From JBFWWW01 sp050245975 (GTDB taxonomy: Bacteria > Pseudomonadota > Alphaproteobacteria > Rhizobiales > Hyphomicrobiaceae), in the NCBI GenBank assembly GCA_050245975.1, contig JBFWWW010000008.1:1-41494 (forward strand): a DNA stretch of 41,494 nucleotides. Direction: 5' to 3'. Of this stretch, positions 19,574 to 27,467 are shown piece after piece. The position numbers and the translations under genes were made by a program. Below the pieces are notes generated by a model. The model was given only the letters and a program-made list of their open reading frames with translations, searched no databases and was not told where the DNA came from. Position 1 is the stretch's first letter; each line of letters begins with the position of its first letter.

Positions 19574-21268
19574 ATGGCAGGAAACAGCGACGACCCGAAG
19601 GGACCGTCACGCCCGGGCGATACGCCGTCGGCAAAGCGGCCCTACACGACGATCGAGCTGAAGGCGACCGAGATCGGTGCGCCGGAGGGCGGTGCCGCCA
19701 AGGCGTCTGATCCGAAATCGACGGGAAAACCGGAACAGAAGCCCGATCCGAAGCCCGATCCGAAGTCCGCAGCGAAGGACGAGGGGACGGCGGCACCTAA
19801 GCCCGCGTCTCCCGGTCCTTCCGGCCCGTCGGCGACGTCCAAGAGCGCTGCGTCACCCTCGATGACGACGCCTCTGGTCGCCGGCCTGACCGGCGCGGCC
19901 GTCGCTTTGCTGATCGGCTATGCGGTTCTCCCGCAGCTCGGTTTCTTCGACGATGACGCCGCGCCCTCAAGCCGCACCGCAGACACCGGGATCGCGCGCC
20001 GTCTCGCGGCCGTCGAGCAGGAGCTCAAGCAGCGTGGCTCGCAGGCACCCTCCGACCTTGCCGCGAAACTCGGCGAGGCAGAAGCGCGGATCGCGCGGCT
20101 GGAGCAGGAGGCCCAGGCCATTGCGCCCCTGCGCGAGGCGCAGACGAAGACCGCTGACGCAACGAAGATGCTCGAGTCCAAGATCGGACAGCAGGCAGCG
20201 TCGCCGGCCGAGGAGCGGCTGGAAAAGCTCGAGACGTCGCTTGCGACACTGGCTGCCGCCGCAAAGTCCGATCCTGACAAAACCGGGCGCATCCCGCAGC
20301 TCGCGGCGCTGGTCGGGCGCATCGCCGATCTCGAATCGGCCGTCAACGCTCGGACGCAGGCCCTGCGCACCGATGTCATCCAGGAGGTGGAAAAGCGACT
20401 GGCGGCCAACGCAGCGGTAGCCGAGACGGCGAGGTCGGGAGTTCAGCGCCTGGACCGTGATGTGGCCGGGGCTCGTACCGAGGGGGCGAGGCTCGCCGAG
20501 CGGTTCGATGCGCTGAAAGCGGCGTCTGACAGGACCGAACAGGCAACACGGGCGCTCAATGCGGAGACCGACAGCCTGAAGTCGTCGCTGGCTGCGTTGC
20601 GGGACGGTACGCCGGCCCAGGTGAAGTCCGAGGTGACCGCTGTTCTCAAGCCGCTGGCGGACAAGGTCGCCGCCCTGGAAGGTGACTTGCAGCGCGTGGT
20701 GCGCAGCGAGAAGGAGCGGACCGCGAATGCCGAGCGTATCGTTCTTGCGCTGGAGCTTGGCAACCTGAAACGCGCGCTGGATCGTGGCCAGCCCTACGGC
20801 CCGGAACTCGACGCGGTGAAGAAAGCCGGCGGCGCGGCGCTCGACACGACGGTTCTCGATCGCTACCGCGCGGAAGGGCTGCCGACGCCCGCGGAGCTTG
20901 CCAAGTCCTTCCATCGCGTCGCCGACGCCATCGTTGATGCCGACAGCGAGCCTGTTGATGGCTCGCTGATGGACCGGCTGCTGGCGAACGCCAAGTCCAT
21001 CGTTCGCGTGCGCAAGATCAGCCATCGGCCCGAGGACACCGGCACCGAGGCGGTCGTGGCGCGCATGGAGACGGCGATCAAGGACGGTCGTCTCGCCGAT
21101 GTTCTTGCGGAGGACAAGAAGCTGTCGGCCAAAGGTCAGGATGCGGCGGAGGACTGGATCAAGAAAGTCGAGGCCAGGGCTGCTGTCGACAAGGCAATCA
21201 CCGACATCGAGGCCGGGCTGAAACTTGCGCTCGGCAAGAGCGGCACCGACGGTAACGGAGCGAAGTGA
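19574..21268 (+). CDS. Mic60/mitofilin-like inner-membrane protein of the heme operon
   Basis: A 564-residue protein with a disordered Pro/Lys/Ala-rich N-terminus (including a short 12-bp tandem repeat giving KPDPKPDPK, residues 56-64), one transmembrane helix at about residues 99-122 (TPLVAGLTGAAVALLIGYAV), a long coiled-coil-rich middle (ARRLAAVEQELKQR; ARIARLEQEAQA) and a C-terminal mitofilin-like domain (about 430-560). Alphaproteobacterial Mic60 is encoded between hemD and hemY and is the bacterial relative of the mitochondrial crista-junction protein; it bends the inner membrane and faces the periplasm. GGAGAG precedes the ATG at 19574. The stop overlaps the hemY start. Confidence 0.85.
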   Translation: MAGNSDDPKGPSRPGDTPSAKRPYTTIELKATEIGAPEGGAAKASDPKSTGKPEQKPDPKPDPKSAAKDEGTAAPKPASPGPSGPSATSKSAASPSMTTPLVAGLTGAAVALLIGYAVLPQLGFFDDDAAPSSRTADTGIARRLAAVEQELKQRGSQAPSDLAAKLGEAEARIARLEQEAQAIAPLREAQTKTADATKMLESKIGQQAASPAEERLEKLETSLATLAAAAKSDPDKTGRIPQLAALVGRIADLESAVNARTQALRTDVIQEVEKRLAANAAVAETARSGVQRLDRDVAGARTEGARLAERFDALKAASDRTEQATRALNAETDSLKSSLAALRDGTPAQVKSEVTAVLKPLADKVAALEGDLQRVVRSEKERTANAERIVLALELGNLKRALDRGQPYGPELDAVKKAGGAALDTTVLDRYRAEGLPTPAELAKSFHRVADAIVDADSEPVDGSLMDRLLANAKSIVRVRKISHRPEDTGTEAVVARMETAIKDGRLADVLAEDKKLSAKGQDAAEDWIKKVEARAAVDKAITDIEAGLKLALGKSGTDGNGAK

Positions 21269-22965
21269 TGGTGCGTCTGCTGCTCTTTCTTGCCGGCGTT
21301 GCGCTCGCGGCGGCAGGGCTGCACTGGCTGGCCGATCGTCCGGGAAGCCTCGTCGTCGACTGGCAGGGCTACCTGATCGAGACCAGTGTGTTTCGCGCTC
21401 TGATCCTTCTGGCGGTCTTGATCGTCGTCGCCGTCGTTGCCTGGTCTCTCGTCAGGCAGGTCTGGCGGGGGCCTGCGACCGTCGGCAGCTACATCAACCG
21501 CCGACGCGAGCGTCAGGGCCTTGCAGCCTTGTCCAATGGCCTGATCGCCATTGGTTCGGGAGACGTATCGCGTGCGGCGACGGCGGCGCTGGGCGCGCGC
21601 AAGGCTTTGCCGAACGAGCCGCTGACCCAGCTTTTGCGTGCGCAGACCGCGCAGCTTTCCGGTGATCGCGCCACGGCACGACGCATCTTCGAGGCGATGC
21701 TCGGGGCGCCGGACACGGAGGAGCTTGGGCTGCGCGGCCTGTTCCTCGAGGCCGAGCGCGAGGGCGAGACAGGTGCGGCGCGTCAGTTCGCCGAGCGCGC
21801 CTTGCGCCGCAATCCGAGGCTGGGCTGGCCGGTCGAGGCCTTGTTCGAACAGCAATGTCGGGATGGGGATTGGGCTGCGGCGCTGGAGACGGTGGCGGTC
21901 GGCCGACGTAACGGCAGCGTTCCCAAGCCCATTGCCGATCGCCGCCGCGCCGTGTTGCTGACGGCCCAGGCGCAGACCGCCGAAGATACGCGCCCCGACG
22001 AAGCCTTGGCACTCGCGCTCGAAGCGCACGGCCTTGCGCCGGACCTGGTTCCGGCTGCGGCTATTGCCGGCCGCATCCTTGGATCACGCGGGCAGACGGC
22101 GCGTGCGGCGCGCGTGCTGCTCAAGACCTGGCGGCTGGCGCCGCATCCCGAACTTGCGGCGGCGTACAACTATGCTCGATCAGGCGACAGTCCGCTGGAC
22201 CGCCTGGAGCGTGCGCGACAACTCGAACGCCTCGTGCCGCACGACAGCGAAGGCCGCCTGACATTGGCACAGGCGGCGGCGGACGCACGTCAATGGGACG
22301 AAGCCCGGGACGCCTTGGCTCCGCTTCTGGGCGAGCGCGTCACGCAACGCGTCTGCACGCTGATGGCGCGCATCGAGAGCGAGCAGTCCCGCAATGCCGG
22401 CCGTGTGCGCGAGTGGCTGGCCCGCGCGGTCAATGCGCCACGCGACCCGGCGTGGACTGCCGATGGCGTCGTGTCGGAGCACTGGGCACCGGTTTCGCCC
22501 GTCACCGGCGCGATAGATGCTTTCCAATGGCGTGTGCCGCTCTCCGCGCTCGATCCGCTGCAGGGCGCGCGGCTGGCGGACAAGATCGAGGAATTTGTCG
22601 AGTTGGGCGCCGGCTCGGAAACGCTGCTTGAGCATGGCCGCAAGGCTCCGGAAGATGATCTCGAGCCGGCGGAAGCGGTGCGAGAGCCGGAACGGATTGA
22701 TACCGTGGCCGTTGTGGAGGAGGCCTCGCCGGAGGCTCCTCGCGCTCAAAGCCCGACGCCAGCAGCACAGACGGTCGACCCGCCGTCGGCGCGCCGCAAC
22801 GACCCGCCCGACGAGCGCGCCAGGCGGAACGCATCGGCAGATGCCGGAAAAGCCATGGAGCCGCGCGTGTTTGTCGCTCCCAGACCGCCGGATGATCCCG
22901 GTGCACCGGAGGACTTCGAGGCTGGCGACGACGCGTTGCCGGTTGCGCCCCGTTTCGTGCGCTAG
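21268..22965 (+). CDS. hemY: HemY-like tetratricopeptide membrane protein
   Basis: A 565-residue inner-membrane protein of the HemY_N family, named for its place in heme operons; it is not the protoporphyrinogen oxidase also called HemY. Two N-terminal transmembrane helices (about residues 1-20 and 42-63) are followed by TPR-like helical repeats (residues about 95-400), for example AARQFAERALRRNPRLGW. The C-terminal 110 residues are low complexity, rich in Pro, Glu and Ala. The start is ATG 21268 in TGATG overlap with mic60, with GGAG 7 bases upstream. Its exact role in heme metabolism is unknown. Confidence 0.88.
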   Translation: MVRLLLFLAGVALAAAGLHWLADRPGSLVVDWQGYLIETSVFRALILLAVLIVVAVVAWSLVRQVWRGPATVGSYINRRRERQGLAALSNGLIAIGSGDVSRAATAALGARKALPNEPLTQLLRAQTAQLSGDRATARRIFEAMLGAPDTEELGLRGLFLEAEREGETGAARQFAERALRRNPRLGWPVEALFEQQCRDGDWAAALETVAVGRRNGSVPKPIADRRRAVLLTAQAQTAEDTRPDEALALALEAHGLAPDLVPAAAIAGRILGSRGQTARAARVLLKTWRLAPHPELAAAYNYARSGDSPLDRLERARQLERLVPHDSEGRLTLAQAAADARQWDEARDALAPLLGERVTQRVCTLMARIESEQSRNAGRVREWLARAVNAPRDPAWTADGVVSEHWAPVSPVTGAIDAFQWRVPLSALDPLQGARLADKIEEFVELGAGSETLLEHGRKAPEDDLEPAEAVREPERIDTVAVVEEASPEAPRAQSPTPAAQTVDPPSARRNDPPDERARRNASADAGKAMEPRVFVAPRPPDDPGAPEDFEAGDDALPVAPRFVR

Positions 22966-23138
22966 CGTTCGGTGCGCGAGCCGCAATCCATGTCTTGGTA
23001 ATCGAACTCTTAAGTCATACCTCGGTGATTCAGAGTTTGGATATACGACTCCCTAGCTGATTTGTTCATTTATTGTGGCGCATTCTAAGTAATTCTCCGA
23101 TTGTCGGCGCCTGCCCTGCTACAGGAAGACGTCGCCAC

Positions 23139-23426
23139 ATGTCGGCCATTTCTCTCGAGATCGAGCTTCTGGAGCGTTTGCGCGCCCAGCCTGATCTTGC
23201 GGGCGCCGGCCTCTCCATCGCGCCGGGGTGGTTCGGAGATGGCCTTGTCATTATGAGTGGCCGCCACTGCCGGGGCCACTGGCGCGTCGTCGACGGCCGC
23301 TTCGAATGGACGCCTCCCGGCCAGCAGGGCGTGCGCGAGAGCGCGAGCACGGTGGACGATGCCGTTCGCTGCACTCTCCGGCTGTTCCTGGCCAGCCTGC
23401 CCTTGCATACGACTCACAAGGCCTGA
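23139..23426 (+). CDS. Small conserved protein, paralogue A, function unknown
   Basis: A 95-residue protein that I cannot place in a named family. An N-terminal amphipathic helix (SLEIELLERLRAQP) is followed by a strongly conserved core, APGWFGDGLVIMSGR and RGHWRVVDGRFEWTPPG, then a C-terminal helix (TVDDAVRCTLRLFLAS). The pattern looks like a small alpha-beta-alpha fold. It is a paralogue of the gene at 23905-24204: 26 of 34 core residues are identical. It has no signal peptide or membrane segment. The ATG at 23139 has AGGAAGA upstream, and the paralogue's matching start supports it. The upstream gap (22966-23138) is unusually AT-rich for this DNA. Confidence 0.75.
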   Translation: MSAISLEIELLERLRAQPDLAGAGLSIAPGWFGDGLVIMSGRHCRGHWRVVDGRFEWTPPGQQGVRESASTVDDAVRCTLRLFLASLPLHTTHKA

Positions 23427-23481
23427 GACGGCGAAAGGCCCCGTCAGATGTGCTCGAAGCCACAAGGCCCCGAAGCGGACC

Positions 23482-23510
23482 TTGCAATCGGTTAAGGCCT
23501 TGGTTATGGC
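23482..23510 (+). promoter_or_regulatory. Candidate promoter of tRNA-Thr
   Basis: TTGCAA (23482-23487) is separated by 17 bases from TATGGC (23505-23510). Transcription would start near 23517, about 21 bases before the mature tRNA 5' end, a typical leader length. The match is by eye. Confidence 0.45.
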
Positions 23511-23537
23511 TTGCGCCGTCCGGGTCTTCCCCGGCAA

Positions 23538-23613
23538 GCCGCTTTAGCTCAGCCGGTAGAGCACATCATTCGTAATGATGGGGTCGCGTGTTCGAGTCAC
23601 GCAAGCGGCACCA
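23538..23613 (+). tRNA. tRNA-Thr (anticodon CGU)
   Basis: A full 76-base cloverleaf with encoded CCA. The acceptor stem GCCGCTT pairs perfectly with AAGCGGC. The D stem is GCTC/GAGC. The anticodon stem CATCA/TGATG encloses loop TTCGTAA with anticodon CGT at 23571-23573, reading ACG threonine codons. The T stem GCGTG/CACGC encloses TTCGAGT. The discriminator base is A (23610). It lies between two paralogous protein genes and is the only tRNA seen in the window. Confidence 0.97.
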
Positions 23614-23904
23614 CCCTCCATTTGCCATTCCTTCACCAAATCGCCGACCGATCCGTCATCCGCGCGGTTCCGAACCGGCACTTAAGAGAAAGCTGGCACC
23701 CTCGGGTCGCTGCGCTCGTCCGATCGCGTCCGGCACTTGGTTGAGAGCAGATTAAAATATCCGTCAAATTATACTCAAATTCGGATCCGAAAATCTAAAG
23801 GAACCGTAAGGTTTACCGGGGTTAATTCTTGAAGACGCATACTATATCGGGCAATGCTGGACTGTAAGTTGGAACTAGGCATCGAACAGCAAGTCGGTTT
23901 TGTC
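23614..23904. other. Non-coding gap between tRNA-Thr and paralogue B
   Basis: No gene is seen in these 291 bases. The first half has ordinary GC content. The part from about 23741 is markedly AT-rich for this genome and holds TTGAGA (23741), TATACT (23770-23775) and a 12-bp perfect palindrome at 23780-23791. This is likely the control region of paralogue B, but no promoter with good spacing can be named. Confidence 0.4.
23780..23791. promoter_or_regulatory. 12-bp palindrome upstream of paralogue B
   Basis: TTCGGATCCGAA is a perfect palindrome in an AT-rich stretch, 4 bases after a TATACT hexamer. If that hexamer were a -10 box, the palindrome would cover the transcription start, a usual place for a repressor site. 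No good -35 is seen at the right distance, so this remains tentative. Confidence 0.3.
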
Positions 23905-24204
23905 ATGTCGCAGGATTCCGTCACGCTGGAGCGCGAGCTCCTCGAAAAGCTCAGGGAGCTTCCCGAGCTGAAGCCGTGCTGCATCTACGCAGCGCCGGGC
24001 TGGTATGGCGATGGCATCGTCATCCTCAGCGGCCGTCAGAGCCGCGGCCACTGGCGCGTGCTCGATGGCAAGTTCGAGTGGACCCCGTCCGGCTCGAACC
24101 AGCCGCGCCACCTCGTCAATACGCTCGAAGACGCTCTGCGCGACACCATTCGCCTCCTCGGCATCGGTGGCAAGCAGGCGGCCGGCGCAACTCGCGCCGC
24201 CTGA
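23905..24204 (+). CDS. Small conserved protein, paralogue B, function unknown
   Basis: A 99-residue relative of the 23139-23426 product. The helix TLERELLEKLRELPEL leads into the shared core APGWYGDGIVILSGR and RGHWRVLDGKFEWTPSG, then a C-terminal helix (TLEDALRDTIRLLGI) and a short Ala/Gly-rich tail. I use the ATG at 23905 (MSQDSVTLE) because it aligns with the paralogue start (MSAISLEIE). The frame is open from an ATG at 23854, which would add 17 residues; neither start has a strong ribosome site. Tryptophans and glycines dominate the conserved positions, suggesting a binding surface, but no catalytic motif is evident. Confidence 0.75.
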   Translation: MSQDSVTLERELLEKLRELPELKPCCIYAAPGWYGDGIVILSGRQSRGHWRVLDGKFEWTPSGSNQPRHLVNTLEDALRDTIRLLGIGGKQAAGATRAA

Positions 24205-24231
24205 CGATCGATTGCATTCCTGAAAGTGTTG

Positions 24232-24270
24232 GGCAGGCTCCCCGTCCGGAGCCGGCCGTGTTTGCGTTTT
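24232..24270 (+). terminator. Probable intrinsic terminator after paralogue B
   Basis: GGCTCC (24236-24241) pairs with GGAGCC (24248-24253) around a 6-base loop. The stem extends by GGC/GCC past one A-G mismatch and is followed after a short spacer by TTTGCGTTTT. The imperfect T-run lowers confidence. Confidence 0.45.
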
Positions 24271-24334
24271 ATCGGGTGCGTGGCTTTGAGGCGCCGTGCC
24301 CGCTATGGTGTGGCTCCCGATACGGAGCCGAGCC

Positions 24335-25366
24335 ATGTCGACCCTTCCTCTGTTCCCCGCCACCGTTGCCGGCAGCCTGCCCAAGCCCGCCTGGCTCGCT
24401 GAACCTGAGAAGCTGTGGCCGAAATGGCGGCTCGAGGGCAGGGACCTGCAGACGGGCAAGGAGGACGCCGCTCTCGTCTGGCTGAAGATCCAGGAGGATG
24501 CCGGCATCGACATCCTGTCCGAAGGCGAGCAGTTTCGCATCCATTTCGTGCATGGGTTCGTCGAGCACGTTCACGGCATCGACTGGAATCGCAAGACGAA
24601 GATGGGCATTCGCGACAACCGCTATGTCGTCGACGTGCCGACGGTGACTGCAGCGCTGTCACGGCCAAAGTCCATCCATCTCGGCGAGGTGCGGTTTGCG
24701 CGCCGTCACACCAATCGCAAGCTGAAATTCACGCTGCCCGGGCCCATGACGATCTGCGACACGATCGCGGACGGTCATTACGGCCGGCGGTCGGATATGG
24801 CCATGGCCTTCGCGGCGCTCCTCAACCAGGAAGCGCGTGAGCTCGAGGCGGCGGGCGCCGACGTGATCCAGTTCGACGAGCCGGCCTTCAACGTCTTCAT
24901 GAAGGATGTGAAGGACTGGGGCATTGCCGCGCTGGAGCGGGCGGCTGAGGGTCTCAAGTGCAAGACTGCGGTGCACATCTGCTACGGCTACGGCATCGAA
25001 GCCAATATCAAGTGGAAGGAGACGCTTGGCGCCGAGTGGCGGCAGTACGAGGAAATCTTCCCGGCTCTCGACGCAAGCCGCATCGATCAGATTTCGCTCG
25101 AATGCGCCGCATCGCATGTCCCGGTTTCGCTCATCAGCCATCTGCGCCACAAGGACATTTTGATCGGATGTATCGATGTTGCGACCTCGGCCATCGAGAC
25201 GCCCGAGTCCGTCGTCGCGACCCTGCGCAGCGCATTGAGGCATGCCGATGCCGAGCGCCTGCAGCCTTGTACGAATTGCGGTCTGGCGCCGCTGTCGCGC
25301 GAGGTCGCCCAGGCCAAGCTGGAAGCCCTTGGCGCCGGCGCGGCGCTGATGCGAAAATCGCCCTAG
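24335..25366 (+). CDS. Cobalamin-independent core methionine synthase, MesD-like
   Basis: A 343-residue protein equal to the catalytic C-terminal half of MetE, lacking the N-terminal folate-associated half. Zinc ligands are visible: H214 and C216 in VHICYGY, an acidic residue near ISLEC (256), and C315 in PCTNCGLAPLS. QFDEPAF (179-185) is the conserved substrate loop. The opening LFPATVAGSLPKPAWL and the HICYGYGIEAN stretch resemble MesD, a folate-independent core methionine synthase that works with MesX (DUF1852). No mesX is found in this window. The ATG at 24335 has GGAG 7 bases upstream. Other core-MetE groups or a related methyltransferase remain possible. Confidence 0.8.
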   Translation: MSTLPLFPATVAGSLPKPAWLAEPEKLWPKWRLEGRDLQTGKEDAALVWLKIQEDAGIDILSEGEQFRIHFVHGFVEHVHGIDWNRKTKMGIRDNRYVVDVPTVTAALSRPKSIHLGEVRFARRHTNRKLKFTLPGPMTICDTIADGHYGRRSDMAMAFAALLNQEARELEAAGADVIQFDEPAFNVFMKDVKDWGIAALERAAEGLKCKTAVHICYGYGIEANIKWKETLGAEWRQYEEIFPALDASRIDQISLECAASHVPVSLISHLRHKDILIGCIDVATSAIETPESVVATLRSALRHADAERLQPCTNCGLAPLSREVAQAKLEALGAGAALMRKSP

Positions 25367-25373
25367 CCGCCGG

Positions 25374-26498
25374 CTAGCTCAGGCCGCACCATGCCGCGAT
25401 AATGCGGCGGTAGATTTCGGTCGCTTCCTCGATCTTGGCGATCTCGCACCATTCGTCGGTCTGGTGCGCAAGCTCGGCCGGTCCAGGACCCAGGATGACG
25501 GTCGGGACGCCCCCGAGGGCCGGCGTGAGCGCCGAAGCATCCGTGAAGTAGGGCGCGGTCTCGATCTCGGGGCGACGACCCTGCACCGCCGCGCAGATAT
25601 CGAAAACACTGCTCAGCCACGGGTCGGATGGCTCGGTCCAAACGCTTTCGACATCGACCGTCGCCTCTACGATCACCTCGTTGCCGAGCACGCTCGCGAT
25701 CTGGTCTCGGATCTGCGCATGGCGCTGGCCGGGAATGGAGCGGATGTCGACGCCGAACTCCGCGCGATCGGGAACGGAATTGACGTTCATGCCGCCGTGG
25801 ACCCAGCCGACGTTGAGAGTTGGCGCCCCCATCACGGCATGCCTGGCGACGTTGAAATCGAAGTCTTCCAGCTTCGCAATGGCAGCGGCCGCTTTGTAGA
25901 CCGCATTGACCCCCTTATCCGGCATCGAGCCGTGCGCCGTCAGGCCGCGGGTGGTTGCCTTGAGCCAGAGAGCGCCCTTGTGGCCGGCGATAGGGCGGTT
26001 GGATGTGGGTTCTGCGACGACGAGGGCGCCGGCAGCTCCGTCGAGCCCCTGGCGCGCCAGCGCAAAGGCGCCTTCGCTCCCGGTTTCCTCGCCGGCGGTG
26101 ATGTAGAGCACCACGCCCGGGGTGCTCGCCAGGCGCGGCGCCATGTCGACGGCGGCGGCCACGAATGCGGCTACGCCGCACTTCATGTCGGACGTTCCGC
26201 GTCCCCATATGCGGCCGTCTTTGATCTCTGCCGCAAAGGGATCGACGGTCCACGGTTGCAATCCGAGCGGGACAGTGTCGAGGTGTCCGGTAAACGCCAC
26301 AGGTGGCCGACCGGAAGTGCCGCCAATACGGGCCACGAGGTTTGGGCGCCCTTCGGCGAGAGGCACGTAGTCGAGCTCGAAGCCGGCGTCCTTCAGAAGT
26401 CGGCCGAGGTGTTCTGCTGCAACCTGCTCCCGTCCCGGCGGGTTGATGGTGTCAAATCGGACAAGCTGTTGCGAAAGCGCGACGGCATGAACGGACAT
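25374..26498 (-). CDS. M20 family metallopeptidase, acetylornithine deacetylase / succinyl-diaminopimelate desuccinylase type
   Basis: A 374-residue dizinc amidohydrolase. The metal and catalytic motifs are in order: GHLDTVP (H72 and D74), GRGTSDMKCG (D104), AGEETGSEGA (E137 and E138) and the C-terminal metal histidine in ELAHQTDEW. The dimerisation domain includes TAHGSMPDKGVNA. It resembles ArgE/DapE enzymes that remove acyl groups from ornithine or diaminopimelate; which one cannot be decided here, and no arg or dap gene is adjacent. The start is ATG 26496-26498 (MSVHAVALSQQ) after GGGAG; the very long frame upstream is a shadow of the SDR gene. It is convergent with the methionine synthase gene, 7 bases apart. 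Confidence 0.88.
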   Translation of the reverse strand: MSVHAVALSQQLVRFDTINPPGREQVAAEHLGRLLKDAGFELDYVPLAEGRPNLVARIGGTSGRPPVAFTGHLDTVPLGLQPWTVDPFAAEIKDGRIWGRGTSDMKCGVAAFVAAAVDMAPRLASTPGVVLYITAGEETGSEGAFALARQGLDGAAGALVVAEPTSNRPIAGHKGALWLKATTRGLTAHGSMPDKGVNAVYKAAAAIAKLEDFDFNVARHAVMGAPTLNVGWVHGGMNVNSVPDRAEFGVDIRSIPGQRHAQIRDQIASVLGNEVIVEATVDVESVWTEPSDPWLSSVFDICAAVQGRRPEIETAPYFTDASALTPALGGVPTVILGPGPAELAHQTDEWCEIAKIEEATEIYRRIIAAWCGLS

Positions 26499-26564
26499 TG
26501 ATGCCTTGTCTCCCTGGCCGCGTGACGATAGGCAATCGAGCCGCAGCAGCGATCCGGCGTCAAC

Positions 26565-27467
26565 ATGCGAAATCCTGTCCTTGCCATCCTGGATCTCTGG
26601 CGCCGCCGCCTGTGGCAGCCCGGCCCCGGGCTTGCCCGCTTTGAGGGGCTGGAGCCTGCTGTGGTCGTGACCGGTGCCTCCGAAGGGATCGGGCTTGAGC
26701 TCGCCCGCTGTTTTGTGGCGGAGGGGCGTACCGTGCTCCTGGTGGCGCGTGGTCGTGCGCGCCTTGAAGCCGCCGCCCGCAATCTGGCGATCGAGCACAA
26801 GGGACGTGTCATCGCCCTGGCTGCTGACGTGACGACAGCTGATGCCCTGCAAGCCGTCGATGCCGCACTGGCGCGCGAGCGCTGCTACTGCGATGTGCTC
26901 GTGAACAATGCCGGCATCGGCCTTTCGGGAAGTTTCGCCGGCAATGATCCGGCCGTCGTCGCCGGCCTGCTGGATCTGAATGTCCGAGCGTTGACCCTGC
27001 TCTGCCGCCATATGCTCCCCGGCATGCTCGTTCGTGGCCGCGGCGGCATACTCAATATTGCGTCTGTGGGCTCGTTCGTCCCGGGCCCCTATCAGGCGGT
27101 CTACTACGCCAGCAAAGCCTATGTGCTCTCTCTGACCGAGGCCATCGCAGAGGAAGTGGCCGGGCAGGGCGTGCGAATCACGGCGCTGGCCCCCGGGCCG
27201 GTGGCGACGGCCTTCACCGGACGCATGGGGGCTGAAGCAAGCCCTTACATGCGCCTCGTTCCCCTGCTCACCCCTGGACAGGCGGCCCGAAGTGGCCATC
27301 GGGCATTCCGCTGGGGGCAACGTGTCGCGGTGGCCGGCCTGTTTAACGTACCGTTGGCATTGGCGATTCGCGCGATTCCGAATAGAATGCTGCTTCCTAT
27401 CGTTGGCTGGCTGCTCTGGCCCGGGCGGGGTAAAGGGTCGAAAGAGGAGAGGGATGTTCGACGCTAA
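26565..27467 (+). CDS. Short-chain dehydrogenase/reductase (SDR)
   Basis: A 300-residue NAD(P)-dependent oxidoreductase of the classical SDR type. The cofactor motif TGASEGIG is at residues 36-43, NNAG at 114-117, and the catalytic triad S167, Y180 and K184 lies in IASVGSFVPG...YYASKAY. A 30-residue N-terminal extension with basic residues precedes the Rossmann fold, and the C-terminus (VPLALAIRAIP, LLPIVGWLLWP) is hydrophobic, suggesting membrane association. The substrate is unknown. It starts at ATG 26565, divergent from the M20 peptidase, and overlaps the amidotransferase start by 14 bases. Confidence 0.88.
   Translation: MRNPVLAILDLWRRRLWQPGPGLARFEGLEPAVVVTGASEGIGLELARCFVAEGRTVLLVARGRARLEAAARNLAIEHKGRVIALAADVTTADALQAVDAALARERCYCDVLVNNAGIGLSGSFAGNDPAVVAGLLDLNVRALTLLCRHMLPGMLVRGRGGILNIASVGSFVPGPYQAVYYASKAYVLSLTEAIAEEVAGQGVRITALAPGPVATAFTGRMGAEASPYMRLVPLLTPGQAARSGHRAFRWGQRVAVAGLFNVPLALAIRAIPNRMLLPIVGWLLWPGRGKGSKEERDVRR

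Noticed and set aside
23427..23445. GACGG/CCGTC hairpin after paralogue A as a terminator
   Set aside because: The stem is only 5 bp and no T-run follows.
23538..23613. tRNA-Thr as an integration site for a mobile element
   Set aside because: No integrase, no repeat of the tRNA 3' end and no phage or plasmid genes were seen in the flanks.
23691..23708. Sigma-54 promoter (TGGCAC element) after tRNA-Thr
   Set aside because: The GC element is two bases too far from the GG element for sigma-54.
24205..24334. SAM or cobalamin riboswitch before the methionine synthase gene
   Set aside because: The 130-base gap shows only a terminator-like hairpin; no conserved SAM-II, SAH or B12-box sequence was recognised.
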